A stretch of DNA of 64,000 nt from Hyphomonadaceae bacterium TMED5 (GTDB lineage Bacteria; Pseudomonadota; Alphaproteobacteria; Caulobacterales; Hyphomonadaceae), in contig NHBK01000002.1 in assembly GCA_002173095.1 (NCBI GenBank), positions 1-64,000 on the forward strand, in the 5' to 3' direction. Shown in pieces: positions 25,223 through 33,563 of the stretch. A program made the position numbers and the translations under genes. How positions within the stretch are numbered: position 1 is the stretch's first letter; each line of letters opens with the position of its first letter. Below the pieces are notes generated by a model, which was not told the origin of the DNA, ran no database searches, and was given only the letters and a program-made list of their open reading frames with translations.

Positions 25223-25384
25223 ATGGACAAGAAAAAAGCTGCGCTTCTGGCGCTAATGCTCGCTGGATTTTCCTCACTGGGTGGCTGTGTAGCTGCCGCT
25301 GTTGCCGGTGCTTATGTTGTCGGTGAAGAGCTTAACGAGAATGACGGTGATTTCGATCCGCTGGACGAAATTGTTGACGGTTAA
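25223..25384 (+). CDS. Tiny lipoprotein, first of a tandem pair (53 aa)
   Basis: ATG 25223 is preceded by AAGGATGGG. A lipoprotein signal peptide ends in LGGC (Cys about residue 22). The mature peptide is only about 32 residues: VAAAVAGAYVVGEELNENDG, then DFDPLDEIVDG. It is acidic. The next gene encodes a close paralogue, so the pair arose by duplication. Function is unknown; anchoring in the inner or outer membrane depends on Lol sorting (Val at +2). Confidence 0.75.
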   Translation: MDKKKAALLALMLAGFSSLGGCVAAAVAGAYVVGEELNENDGDFDPLDEIVDG

Positions 25385-25414
25385 TTCCCCTAAACTCACC
25401 TGGAGAAAAATCCT

Positions 25415-25564
25415 ATGAAAAAGAACGCACTTCTGCTCGCTATGATGCTTGGTATTCTGCCAACACTTGGTGGTTGCCTGCTTGGCGCGGCTTATGTCGC
25501 CGGTGAAGAAATCAACGAAAATGACGGTGATTTTGACCCGCTGGACGAAGTGATTGACGGCTAA
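25415..25564 (+). CDS. Tiny lipoprotein, second of a tandem pair (49 aa)
   Basis: ATG 25415 is preceded by TGGAGA. The signal peptide ends LGGC (Cys 21); the tail GEEINENDGDFDPLDEVIDG matches its neighbour at 17 of 20 positions with only Leu/Ile/Val exchanges. The hydrophobic part before it differs more, so the acidic tail is the conserved functional part. A strong terminator follows 30 bp downstream. Confidence 0.75.
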   Translation: MKKNALLLAMMLGILPTLGGCLLGAAYVAGEEINENDGDFDPLDEVIDG

Positions 25565-25593
25565 ACGCTGCTCACTTTCGAACTTAAAAGATG

Positions 25594-25624
25594 ACGGCAT
25601 CGGACCTTTCCGGTGCCGTTTTTC
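25594..25624 (+). terminator. Terminator of the lipoprotein pair
   Basis: ACGGCATCGG (25594-25603) pairs with CCGGTGCCGT (25610-25619) with a G-T pair, followed by TTTTTCTTTG. It lies between convergent genes. Confidence 0.85.
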
Positions 25625-25629
25625 TTTGT

Positions 25630-25815
25630 TCAGTCCACAAAGCACCATAAGCCGGTGCAGACGCCGAACAGAAACTGCATGGCCAGGTCCAGAAGCCCGC
25701 CAATCAGTAGAATTGGCAGTCCGATCCAGAGAAAGACAAGCCAGACCGCCGTTAAGGTGATGCGCGGTTCAGGCAGTGTCTCACCGGAAATGGTCTGAGT
25801 TTTTGTACGGGCCAT
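25630..25815 (-). CDS. Small membrane protein (61 aa)
   Basis: The polar N-terminus MARTKTQTISGETLPEPRIT is followed by two adjacent hydrophobic segments (about 21-42 and 44-58: LTAVWLVFLWIGLPILLIGGLL, DLAMQFLFGVCTGLWCFV). SD is weak. It converges with the lipoprotein genes and diverges from the FemAB-like gene by 72 bp. No family is recognised. Confidence 0.6.
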   Translation of the reverse strand: MARTKTQTISGETLPEPRITLTAVWLVFLWIGLPILLIGGLLDLAMQFLFGVCTGLWCFVD

Positions 25816-25887
25816 GTTTGCGGTCTCGGACTAAGGCAAATCTCACGTCCAGTAAGTGTTAACCAGAAAGAGCTAATTCTTTCTTTC

Positions 25888-26826
25888 ATGAGTCAGCACT
25901 GGACCATTTCCGTAGATGATGTGCCGCGCCAGCGATGGGATGCGGCCCTGAACGCTGTGCCTGCGGCCTATCAGCAGGACTGGTCTTATGGCGAAGCCAT
26001 GCGCCGCATCGGAGCAGATGTGATGCGCGTCGCGCTTCATGACCCCACAGGCAATATTTGCGGTCTCGCACAATTCATTGTCCGCCCGTTTGCGCTCATC
26101 GCGAAGTTCGCATTGTGCACTTACGGGCCGGTCTGGGTGAAACCCTTGTCAGAGCCTGAACAGCAGGCGGCGCTTGGCGTTCTGCGTCGGGAGATGAAGC
26201 TTCGCTGGCCGCGACTAATCACGCTGACACCGGATGCGCCGATTGAACTCAAAAAGTATAATCGTGTCATGACGGGGGATGCGACGGTTCGACTTGATCT
26301 GACGCAGGATGAAGAAACGTTGCGCGCCGCATTGGATGGCAAATGGCGCAATCGTCTGGTCGCGGCAGAAAAGTCCAATCTGAAGTTTACGTCTGCGGGC
26401 CAGAAGGCGGGTCAGTATCAATGGCTGCTGGAAGAAGAACGCAAACAGCGGACAAAAAAAGGATATCACGGTCTGCCACCTGCACTGGTCGAGCTTTGGC
26501 AGGATGATAAAGCCCGCGCTAAGGGCGCAGACAAACGTGCAGGCCTTCGCATTTTCCGCGCAGACTTCGGCAAGGATGCTGCTGGCGCGATGATGTTTCT
26601 CACTCATGGCGCTATGACGACCTATCATATCGGTTGGTCGAGTGATGACGGTCGCAAAGCGGGCGCACATAACCTGATTTTGTGGAATGCGATGCTTGCA
26701 TTGAAGGCAGAAGGGTATTCGGTTCTGGACCTTGGCGGCGTGAATACGGCCTCAGGCGCAGGTATTGCGCGCTTCAAGCTGGGCACGGGCGGCGAGATTG
26801 TACGGCGCCCTGGAAGCTTCGTCTGA
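25888..26826 (+). CDS. FemAB/GNAT-like peptidyl or acyl transferase
   Basis: 312 residues. The N-terminal half has QQDWSYGEAMRRIGADV, a typical FemAB-like beginning, and LRAALDGKWRNRLVAAEKSNL, the W-R-N motif of that family. The C-terminal half has AGAMMFLTHGAMTTYHIGWSS and LDLGGVN...GIARFKLGTGG, the second GNAT-fold subdomain. FemAB proteins transfer amino acids from aminoacyl-tRNA to peptidoglycan precursors; the wider family includes exopolysaccharide enzymes. Substrate here is unknown. Its stop abuts the CPBP gene stop (convergent). Confidence 0.82.
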   Translation: MSQHWTISVDDVPRQRWDAALNAVPAAYQQDWSYGEAMRRIGADVMRVALHDPTGNICGLAQFIVRPFALIAKFALCTYGPVWVKPLSEPEQQAALGVLRREMKLRWPRLITLTPDAPIELKKYNRVMTGDATVRLDLTQDEETLRAALDGKWRNRLVAAEKSNLKFTSAGQKAGQYQWLLEEERKQRTKKGYHGLPPALVELWQDDKARAKGADKRAGLRIFRADFGKDAAGAMMFLTHGAMTTYHIGWSSDDGRKAGAHNLILWNAMLALKAEGYSVLDLGGVNTASGAGIARFKLGTGGEIVRRPGSFV

Positions 26827-27588
26827 TCAGTCAGACGGGGCTTCGGTTTCACCTGTATTCAGAATTCCAAGCGCCCAGGGCAGCAGTATAAGCCCGCGCA
26901 AATCAACCAGAATATGGATGAGAATGACCAGCCAGAGCTGGGCTGTCAGCACATAAATGAGCGTGAAGAGCAGACCAAGGACGCCCGTTACGATAATCCC
27001 ACCAATCCCCTGATAGGCGTGCGCAATACCGAAATACAGCGCAGCTATTCCGAACGAAATCAGTATGTTGCCGGTCAGGTGGAATGCGGCCAACGGCAGC
27101 ATCAGGCGGAAGAAAATTTCTTCTGAAACACCCGCATTGATGGATAGCAGCGTCGACCATTTCGCCTCTTTCCAATTGCGCGCCAGCATGGCCATGACGC
27201 CATCCTGAGGCAGGTCTTCCGCCTTCATATAGAAGGGCAGAATGGTGATAATGGTGAAGAGGATAAAGACAATGCCCGCCAGACCGTACCCAAACAGATA
27301 AAGCTGGTCGGGGTTGGGTGTCAGCCAGGCGAAGGTCAGCGCGCGTCCGGGCTCGAAAATTGCCGGAAAAGCAATCAGCCCTGAGAGTTCGCCAAGTACG
27401 TAAAGACCGACCACGCCCAGAACGCCGTAACGAAAGGCAGAATCCAGAACTGAGGTTCGGAAATAGTCTCTGCGCTCCTGACTCGTTTCGAGCGCGACAA
27501 ATTTTGGAAACTGTGTCCGGTCCTTCAAAATCTGATAGACCACCAGCAGGGATGCGATGGCCAATATAGCCAGACTTTGGATGAGCAT
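26827..27588 (-). CDS. CPBP-family intramembrane metalloprotease
   Basis: 253 residues, about seven TM segments. CPBP motifs are present: SEEIFFRLMLPL (EE-x3-R), FGIAHAYQG (F-x3-H) and ILIHILVDLRGL (H-x3-D). The family includes CAAX-type endopeptidases and bacteriocin-immunity proteins. It has no neighbouring bacteriocin-like gene. The stop codon is directly next to the stop of the FemAB-like gene. Confidence 0.9.
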   Translation of the reverse strand: MLIQSLAILAIASLLVVYQILKDRTQFPKFVALETSQERRDYFRTSVLDSAFRYGVLGVVGLYVLGELSGLIAFPAIFEPGRALTFAWLTPNPDQLYLFGYGLAGIVFILFTIITILPFYMKAEDLPQDGVMAMLARNWKEAKWSTLLSINAGVSEEIFFRLMLPLAAFHLTGNILISFGIAALYFGIAHAYQGIGGIIVTGVLGLLFTLIYVLTAQLWLVILIHILVDLRGLILLPWALGILNTGETEAPSD

Positions 27589-27655
27589 TCAGAACCTCTC
27601 TCAGCACGGGTGCAGACTAGCTGCCTTTACCCATTGAGTGAAGTTCGAACGCAAA

Positions 27656-27796
27656 TCATGCTGCGTTAAGGACAGCGACGCAAATGCCGAGCGCAATGAC
27701 CGCCAGACCAGTGGAGGCTGCCAGTACGGCAAACATGCCTGGCATGCGTTCGCCCTGACGTGCGTCATTTGTTTTAAGCTCTTCTGAATAGCTCAT
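27656..27796 (-). CDS. Small single-TM protein (46 aa)
   Basis: ATG at 27794-27796 has CGGAGA 5 nt upstream; TGA ends at 27656. It begins MSYSEELKTNDARQGERMPG, then has one TM (FAVLAASTGLAVIALGICVAVL). No family is recognised. It lies 67 bp before the CPBP gene in the same direction and may be cotranscribed with it. Confidence 0.65.
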   Translation of the reverse strand: MSYSEELKTNDARQGERMPGMFAVLAASTGLAVIALGICVAVLNAA

Positions 27797-27937
27797 AAGT
27801 GTCTCCGTTTTTTGCGTACACTCAACCAACGCGTATTCGGACTTTTGGTTCAGAATTTACCCAAATCTTCCTGAAATCCCGCGTTGACACCGGTGTCACA
27901 AGCGGCTGTCATTGCAGCATAAATGAGGGAGAAGAGA

Positions 27938-28762
27938 GTGATCAGAGTTTCTATACTGGCGATATGCGCCGCGTTTGCATGCTCGGCCTGCGCGCAGAAT
28001 TCAGCTGAAGAGGCGGCAGCGCCAGCGCACCGTTTGCTGATTGCGGGGGATTCTACTGCTGCAGACTATCCGGTTGAGCGCGCGCCTCAGATCGGTTGGG
28101 GGCAGGTGATTGACTATTATCTGAGTGACGATGTGGTCGTTCTGAACCGCGCGGTGAACGGCCGAAGCACGAAAAGCTATATTGATGAAGGCCGCTGGGA
28201 CAGCCTGATGGAAGAGCTTCAGCCGGGCGACTTTGTGATCATCAGCTTTGGGCACAATGATTCGCGTGACGACGCACCGGAGCGTTACGGCGCGCCGGAT
28301 GGGGCTTACCGTGATAACATGGCGGCGTTTGCCGAAGCTGTCGAAGCAGCTGGTGGCACGGCTATCCTCATGTCTCCGCCTGCGCGTCGGCTCTGGGAAG
28401 GTCCGGCCATGGTGGAAACGCATGGGCTGTATCGCCTCAATGCGGGTATAGCGGCCGAGCAGGCGGGTGTGGAGTTCATCGATTTGTCCCAGCTGTCGAT
28501 CGACTATTTCGAAAGCATTGGACAAGAGCAGACGAAAACAGATTTCCTCTGGTTATCACCTGAAACTGCCAATGAGCGTTTTCCTGATGGCGTCGAGGAC
28601 AACACCCATTTTACAGAGATTGGCGCATGTGGCGTTGCGCGCCTTATTGCTGAACGTCTGCCGGAAGACCTGGTGGAAACCGCAAACTTTGATGAAGCCG
28701 ACGCCGATGAAGACGGCCGACCAGATGACGTTCCAGCCTGCGCAGCGCTCGCCTGGGACTAG
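27938..28762 (+). CDS. SGNH-hydrolase lipoprotein (rhamnogalacturonan acetylesterase-like)
   Basis: 274 residues from GTG 27938 (GGGAG 6 nt upstream). A lipoprotein signal peptide ends FACSAC. The SGNH blocks are in order: IAGDSTAADYP (Ser), NRAVNGRSTKS (Gly/Asn block), ISFGHNDSRDD (Asn) and VEDNTHFTEIGA (Asp-x-x-His). The order and the long loops match carbohydrate-esterase family 12, which deacetylates pectic polysaccharides. In a marine bacterium the target may be algal polysaccharide (inference). No PUL genes are adjacent. A C-terminal acidic segment (DEADADEDGRPDD) precedes the end. Confidence 0.88.
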   Translation: MIRVSILAICAAFACSACAQNSAEEAAAPAHRLLIAGDSTAADYPVERAPQIGWGQVIDYYLSDDVVVLNRAVNGRSTKSYIDEGRWDSLMEELQPGDFVIISFGHNDSRDDAPERYGAPDGAYRDNMAAFAEAVEAAGGTAILMSPPARRLWEGPAMVETHGLYRLNAGIAAEQAGVEFIDLSQLSIDYFESIGQEQTKTDFLWLSPETANERFPDGVEDNTHFTEIGACGVARLIAERLPEDLVETANFDEADADEDGRPDDVPACAALAWD

Positions 28763-28783
28763 TTTGCCCCCGGTGCGGGCTTA

Positions 28784-29176
28784 CTACTGAGCCTGCGCCG
28801 GAACCTCTGTCTGAATAGATTGAAGGTAAGCGATGAGCGCTTCAGTGCCGAGTGGGCCGAAGTCGAAGTCAGGCATGTCTGGTGCGCCGACATGGATGCC
28901 TTCGCGGAAGTCTGCGCTGATGGCTTCAGGGTCAAATTCGCGAAATACGGTGCGCAGCTCTGGTGCGTCTGTGCGAGGGCTGGCGCCGGTTGCGCCAATC
29001 GCATGGCAGCTCGTGCAGTTTTCTTCCGCAATCGCGCGGCCTTCTGTGATCAGATTGGCCATTTCATCATTCACCGCCGGCGTTTCAGCTGTTGGCTCTT
29101 CAGCAGGCTCAGTCGCTGGCGAGCAAGCCGCAGCGAAGCTTAGAATGGCTGGGATAATGAGAGCTCGGAAATGCAT
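28784..29176 (-). CDS. Cytochrome c lipoprotein
   Basis: 130 residues from ATG 29174-29176, chosen because AAGGCGG lies just upstream and a lipoprotein signal peptide (MHFRALIIPAILSFAAAC) begins there. The haem motif is NCTSCHAIG (CxxCH); the distal Met is probably in VGAPDMPDFDFG. A Thr/Glu/Pro-rich linker follows the lipid anchor. A small class I c-type cytochrome anchored in the membrane, donor or acceptor unknown. It converges with the SGNH hydrolase gene. Confidence 0.9.
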   Translation of the reverse strand: MHFRALIIPAILSFAAACSPATEPAEEPTAETPAVNDEMANLITEGRAIAEENCTSCHAIGATGASPRTDAPELRTVFREFDPEAISADFREGIHVGAPDMPDFDFGPLGTEALIAYLQSIQTEVPAQAQ

Positions 29177-29306
29177 TAAAAGCCGCCTTATTGCAGAATC
29201 TGACATCAGTGTAGCACGATGAGGTGAGGGGCATGCAAGGCAAGACTCATCTCTTCAGTGTGGCAAATCGCTTGACGTAAGCAGAGCAGTTTTTCATGTG
29301 GAAGTC

Positions 29307-30590
29307 ATGAATATTCTCGTCATTGGCTCGGGCGGCCGCGAACATGCCCTCGCTTGGAAAATCAACCAGTCTGCGCTGGTGGATGAAGTGTGGTCTGCGC
29401 CGGGCAATCCGGGCATGCATGATGTTGGTCCGTGCTTCGATGTGAAAGCCGATGACATTGACGGGCTGGAAAAGCTCGCGCGTCAGCTGGACCCTGATCT
29501 TGTCATTGTCGGGCCAGAGCAGCCATTGGCTGACGGTCTGGCGGATCGCTTGCGCAGTGCGGGCTATGACGTGTTCGGGCCGAGTGCTGCAGCCGCTCAG
29601 ATTGAGGCGTCCAAGGGCTTCTCCAAAGACCTGATGGCAAAATACAATATTCCGACGGCGCGCTATCAGCGCGTGACAACTGTTGAGGCGGGCAAGGCCT
29701 TTCTGGACACACTGGAAGCGCCATTCGTGCTGAAAGCCGATGGTCTTGCCGCGGGTAAGGGCGTTGTCATCGCTGAAACCCGTGAGGTCGCAGATAAAGC
29801 TGTTGAAGATATGCTGGCCGGTCAGTTCGGTGCGGCGTCTGCTGAGCTTGTCATTGAAGAATTCATGCAGGGTGAAGAGGCGAGCGTTTTTGCCATTACT
29901 GATGGTGAGAACTTTATCTGTCTGCCAGCCGCGCAGGACCATAAGCGCGCCTATGATGGCGATGAAGGCCCGAATACAGGTGGTATGGGCGCCTATGCGC
30001 CAGCGCCGGTGATTTCTGACGCGCTGATGTCGCAGGTGAAAGAAACCATTGTGACACCGTCTCTCAAAGGACTTGAGGCGGAAGGCGCGAAGTTTCAGGG
30101 CGTGCTTTATGTCGGCCTGATGATCAGCTCTGAAGGTCCGAAAGTGGTGGAGTATAACTGCCGTTTTGGCGACCCTGAGTGTCAGGTTCTGATGATGGGG
30201 CTTGAAGGCGATATTGTGCCTCTGCTTCTGGCGAGCTCAACCGGCGGATATTCTGAGCGCGACTTTGAAAAGCTCGCGCCGGAAGGCGGCTTTCAGCCTA
30301 GCGTGACGGTTGTTATGGCCAGTGAAGGTTATCCCGGCTCATATGAAAAAGGCACGGTGATTGAAGGCGTGAAAACCGCTGACCGGCTTGAGGGCGTGAA
30401 GGTTTTCCATGCCGGTACGGATGTGCGCGACGATGGTGAGCTGGTGGCTGTCGGTGGCCGGGTGCTGAATGTCACCGCGACGGGGCCGACCCTGGAACAA
30501 GCTTTCCAGCGCGCGTATTCCGGCATTAATGCGATTGACTGGCCGAAAGGCTTTTACCGGTCTGACATTGGCTGGCGGGTGAGGGACTGA
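29307..30590 (+). CDS. purD: Phosphoribosylamine-glycine ligase
   Basis: 427 residues from ATG 29307 (MNILVIGSGGREHALAWK), with GGAAG upstream; a GTG 9 nt earlier is less likely. ATP-grasp features include FVLKADGLAAGKGVV, GEEASVFAITDG, AQDHKRAYDGDEGPNTGGMGAYAP and EYNCRFGDPE. It catalyses the second step of de novo purine synthesis (PRA plus glycine to GAR). The 3' end overlaps the convergent DHp-protein gene by 37 bp. Confidence 0.97.
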   Translation: MNILVIGSGGREHALAWKINQSALVDEVWSAPGNPGMHDVGPCFDVKADDIDGLEKLARQLDPDLVIVGPEQPLADGLADRLRSAGYDVFGPSAAAAQIEASKGFSKDLMAKYNIPTARYQRVTTVEAGKAFLDTLEAPFVLKADGLAAGKGVVIAETREVADKAVEDMLAGQFGAASAELVIEEFMQGEEASVFAITDGENFICLPAAQDHKRAYDGDEGPNTGGMGAYAPAPVISDALMSQVKETIVTPSLKGLEAEGAKFQGVLYVGLMISSEGPKVVEYNCRFGDPECQVLMMGLEGDIVPLLLASSTGGYSERDFEKLAPEGGFQPSVTVVMASEGYPGSYEKGTVIEGVKTADRLEGVKVFHAGTDVRDDGELVAVGGRVLNVTATGPTLEQAFQRAYSGINAIDWPKGFYRSDIGWRVRD

Positions 30591-30997
30591 ACGTCGATCG
30601 GCATGATCGTGTCACCGCGATCATCGCCAAAGCCCTGAAGCGAGCGCTCAATGAGCTGTGTCAGATTGTGAACAGCCCGTTTGATCTGAGAGCATTTTTC
30701 CAGAACGCCTTCGCGACTCTCGCCGGTTGCGATTTTCTCAATACGGGTCGTTGCGCCATCGACAACTGTCAGCGGCGTTCGGAATTCGTGATTGATTGAT
30801 GTGATCAGCGCATATTGAAGCGCGACCAGCTTCTGTTCTTTTTCGAGTGACGCAGAGAGGCTGCGATTGGCTTCGTAAAGTTCGCGGCTTCGAGCTTCCA
30901 GCATGCGCTCTGCTTCCAGACGCGCCTCTTTCTCACGGTTGAACCGCTCGCGCGAAACCGTTTCTGAGGTGTTGGTCTGTTGCAGAGGAGCGACCAT
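30554..30997 (-). CDS. Histidine-kinase dimerisation (DHp) protein lacking the ATPase domain
   Basis: 147 residues from ATG 30995-30997, whose A overlaps the H-NOX stop (TAATG), so translation is coupled. Residues 10-65 form a coiled coil (EKEARLEAERMLEARSRELYEANRSL). Residues 66-130 are a HisKA domain with H-box SINHEFRTPLTVVDGA. The protein then ends; there is no N-, G1- or G2-box and no room before purD. It cannot autophosphorylate alone. It may be a phosphotransfer or phosphatase partner, or a dominant-negative regulator, of another kinase, controlled by H-NOX. Degeneration of a full H-NOX-associated kinase is the other explanation. Confidence 0.85.
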   Translation of the reverse strand: MVAPLQQTNTSETVSRERFNREKEARLEAERMLEARSRELYEANRSLSASLEKEQKLVALQYALITSINHEFRTPLTVVDGATTRIEKIATGESREGVLEKCSQIKRAVHNLTQLIERSLQGFGDDRGDTIMPIDVQSLTRQPMSDR

Positions 30998-31545
30998 TAG
31001 CTGGGATCCCGGACTATAGTGAAGCACGCCACAGTGAAGTGTCCTTCGGTCGAAACGGTGCGGCTGATGGAGGCCGTCTCACCATAATGGGCGAGTGTGG
31101 CTTCTATCAGACCCTCACAGAAATCGACCAGGCCACGCCGTGAGCGATAGGTAAGACGCATTGTGTGTTCATCCGGAAACTCCGACTGGAAGGTCGGAAG
31201 ATCTGTGTCTGGATGAAGTTTCTTCACTTCAACATGGATTTCCTCTTCGACCGAGGCCAGCAGCTCGAAAGCATCTGACTTAGCAGTGAAGAAGTGCGGG
31301 TATCCCGTGGAAAACACGCTGAGCATGTGATGTCCAAAGGCATTCTGGAGGGCTTCCACCGTCAGTCCTGTTTCGCGGGAAAAGCCTTTGACGAGCGCAA
31401 ACAGGTCAGCGCTCGGATAGTTTCCGACAGTGCTATAAGCGCCATTTCCGGACAGCGGGCATCGCTGAATGACGGAGTCCACGCGGTCTTCACCAACTTC
31501 CTTGTCTGCCATGGCAAGAAGCTCAGTAAAAATCAGGCCCTTCAC
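30997..31545 (-). CDS. H-NOX haem-NO/O2-binding protein
   Basis: 182 residues from a GTG with GGAGG 5 nt upstream. The proximal His is in QNAFGHHMLSVF (about residue 73-74), and the haem-propionate motif Tyr-x-Ser-x-Arg is in LTYRSRRGL. H-NOX proteins sense nitric oxide (facultative aerobes) and usually pair with a histidine kinase or cyclic-di-GMP enzyme to control biofilm or motility. Here the partner is the DHp-only protein in the same operon. The region up to the plus-strand phosphotransferase gene (31546-31725) holds the promoters. Confidence 0.93.
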   Translation of the reverse strand: MKGLIFTELLAMADKEVGEDRVDSVIQRCPLSGNGAYSTVGNYPSADLFALVKGFSRETGLTVEALQNAFGHHMLSVFSTGYPHFFTAKSDAFELLASVEEEIHVEVKKLHPDTDLPTFQSEFPDEHTMRLTYRSRRGLVDFCEGLIEATLAHYGETASISRTVSTEGHFTVACFTIVRDPS

Positions 31546-31725
31546 GCTGTCCTCCGTGTGTTACGTATCTGAGGTTGTATCCCGTAAGCGTTAAGAGACT
31601 TGCCTCCTCGGTGATGAAATTCATCTTTGAGACTCAGCTATACGCAAATCATTGCGTTCGCCGACGTAATCAGTAAGTTCTCCGACAAAGATACAAAACA
31701 GGCAGTCAGCAGGGGAGAGGCGCAC

Positions 31726-32814
31726 ATGTCAGTTCATGGCGCATCAGCGCAAGAAATGTTCAGCGGCACCAAAGAGGTCGCCGACACCCATAAGTTCAAC
31801 GAAGATAATCTCTTTCAGTGGATGACAGAGAATGTTGAGGGATTTGAAGGCCCTATGGATGTTCGCCAGTTCAAGGGCGGCCAGTCCAACCCGACATTCA
31901 AACTCATCACGCCGAAAAAAGCCTATGTCATGCGCCGCAAGCCGCCGGGCAAACTTCTGCCATCGGCGCACGCAGTGGATCGCGAATTCCGCGTGATCAA
32001 CGCGCTCTATCCGTTAGGTTTTCCGGTCGCGCGCCCTTATGGCCTGTGCGAAGATGATTCCGTCGTCGGCACCATGTTTTATGTGATGGACCATGTTGAA
32101 GGGCGCATTCTCTGGGACGGTACGCTGCCGGACTATGAGCCAGCCGAACGCCGCGCCATTTACGAAGCAAAGGTGAAAACCTTTGCAGACCTCCACAATG
32201 TGGACTGGAAAGCTGCGGGGCTTGAGGGTTTCGGCAAGGAAGGCGATTACGTCGCCCGCCAGATCCACCGCTGGACGAAGCAATATGTTGCTTCAGAAAC
32301 CAAGAAAATCCCGGAAATGGATCGCCTGATCGAATGGCTGCCTAAGAACATTCCAGCGGGCGAGACGACCACGATTGTTCATGGCGATTACCGCCTCGAC
32401 AATATGATTCTTCACCCGACAGAGCCAAAAGTCATTGCGGTTCTGGATTGGGAGCTCTCTACGCTGGGCGACCCGCTGGCGGACTTCACCTATCACCTGA
32501 TGAACTGGGTGATGCCGAGTTCTGATGCGCGCGGTGCCATCATCAATATTCCGGACCTGAATGCTTACGGCATTCCGACTATGGAAGAATATGTCGACAT
32601 GTATTGCGCGCATCGCGGGCTGAGCGGCATGCCAGACGTGCACTATTACTTCGCCTATAACGGCTTCCGCCTGGCGGGTATCTGTCAGGGGATTGTCGGC
32701 CGGGTGCGTGATGGAACGGCGTCCAACGCAAATGCGGCAGCCATGGAAGAACGCGTGCCGCTTCTGGCAAAATTCGCTTATGGCGAAGCTCAGAAAGCCG
32801 GTCTGGTCGACTAG
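31726..32814 (+). CDS. Phosphotransferase family protein (ACAD10/APH-like)
   Basis: 362 residues from ATG 31726 with GGAGAGG 5 nt upstream. It has FKGGQSNPTFKL near the N-terminus, YVMRRKPPGKLLPSAHAVDREF (ATP-Lys region), TTIVHGDYRLDNMI (Brenner-type H-G-D-x-x-x-x-N) and VLDWELSTLGDPLADF (Asp-Trp-Glu). This set is the ACAD10/11-type kinase branch, often linked to acyl-CoA dehydrogenases acting on hydroxy-fatty-acids (recalled). No dehydrogenase is adjacent. Not an aminoglycoside-resistance gene. Confidence 0.9.
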   Translation: MSVHGASAQEMFSGTKEVADTHKFNEDNLFQWMTENVEGFEGPMDVRQFKGGQSNPTFKLITPKKAYVMRRKPPGKLLPSAHAVDREFRVINALYPLGFPVARPYGLCEDDSVVGTMFYVMDHVEGRILWDGTLPDYEPAERRAIYEAKVKTFADLHNVDWKAAGLEGFGKEGDYVARQIHRWTKQYVASETKKIPEMDRLIEWLPKNIPAGETTTIVHGDYRLDNMILHPTEPKVIAVLDWELSTLGDPLADFTYHLMNWVMPSSDARGAIINIPDLNAYGIPTMEEYVDMYCAHRGLSGMPDVHYYFAYNGFRLAGICQGIVGRVRDGTASNANAAAMEERVPLLAKFAYGEAQKAGLVD

Positions 32815-32844
32815 GGCTGCCCGTAAGCTTCAAGACAAAACATC

Positions 32845-32871
32845 AAGGCGAGGGACGACCTCGCCTTTTTT
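32845..32871 (+). terminator. Rho-independent terminator
   Basis: AAGGCGAGG (32845-32853) pairs with CCTCGCCTT (32859-32867), followed by six T. It serves the phosphotransferase gene. Confidence 0.93.
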
Positions 32872-32881
32872 GCATTCAGGC

Positions 32882-33529
32882 TTAGCTGCGTTCGATTTCG
32901 CGTGCGGCTGTGTCCAGCGCATCTGCGATTGTTTGAGCAGCTTCATCGGTCAGATCGCCCGCGCGCAGGCGAAGGCGCATAGCCGTACGCACATTCTCCA
33001 GCGCGCGGGTGACGACCGGTGGTGGGCCTGAAGGGCGCTGTGCACCTTCGGCTGCAACAGATCGGGCTTTAATGTCTTCGGCAGCGGCTTTGTTTGCTTC
33101 AAGAAAGCTGCGGCCTTCATCTGTCGCGGAGTATTGCTTGCGACCTGTCGGTCCCTGTTCCACGACGGCATAGCCCATATCTTCCAGCCAGGTGAGCGTC
33201 GGGTAGATTACGCCCGGGCTTGGCGAGTACGCACCGCCAGAGGTTTCTTCAATAATCTTGATCAGCTCATAGCCATGGCTTGGATGTTCAGCGATCAGGC
33301 CGAGGATGAGCAGGCGCAGTTCGCCATAGTCAAACAGGCGTGATCCACGTCGTCCGCGTCCCGGGCCACCGCGTCCGCGCCCCCGGTCAGCACCTTCTGG
33401 TCTGCCTTCGGGTGGTCCGCCGCGACGTCCGCCACCGCGTCCGCCATGACCGCCGGGTCCACGCATCATTCTGCGCTGGCCGCGGCCTTCAGTTCTGAAT
33501 TCTGAAAATTTCAATTCATAAGTCTCCAT
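32882..33529 (-). CDS. PadR-family regulator with Arg/Gly-rich N-terminus
   Basis: 215 residues. Residues 16-62 are an RG-rich extension (GPGGHGGRGGGRRGG and RGRGRGGPGRGRRG). Residues 66-135 form the winged helix: LRLLILGLIAEHPSHGYELIK, GAYSPSPGVIYPTLTWLEDMGY and the wing TGRKQYSATDEG. The C-terminal helix is for dimerisation. PadR proteins repress genes, often their own, in response to small phenolics or metals. A palindrome lies 16 bp upstream of the start. The RG-rich extension could add nonspecific nucleic-acid contact. Confidence 0.92.
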   Translation of the reverse strand: METYELKFSEFRTEGRGQRRMMRGPGGHGGRGGGRRGGPPEGRPEGADRGRGRGGPGRGRRGSRLFDYGELRLLILGLIAEHPSHGYELIKIIEETSGGAYSPSPGVIYPTLTWLEDMGYAVVEQGPTGRKQYSATDEGRSFLEANKAAAEDIKARSVAAEGAQRPSGPPPVVTRALENVRTAMRLRLRAGDLTDEAAQTIADALDTAAREIERS

Positions 33530-33544
33530 TTGGATTATTTCGAT

Positions 33545-33563
33545 ATATCTAAATTTTAGATAT
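33545..33563. promoter_or_regulatory. PadR operator candidate
   Basis: ATATCTAAA and TTTAGATAT are perfect 9-bp arms around a single T, just upstream of the PadR start. GATATATCTAAA recurs as GATATATATCTAAA at 33569-33582. Position and symmetry suggest autorepression; the mtgA gene diverges on the other side. Confidence 0.7.

Noticed and set aside
25274-25648. 124-codon minus-strand frame over the lipoproteins
   Set aside because: It lies opposite two SD-supported lipoprotein genes and over their terminator; its repeat arises from the duplicated lipoprotein DNA.
31726-32814. Aminoglycoside-resistance kinase
   Set aside because: The motifs fit the ACAD10/11-type phosphotransferase branch, not antibiotic kinases.
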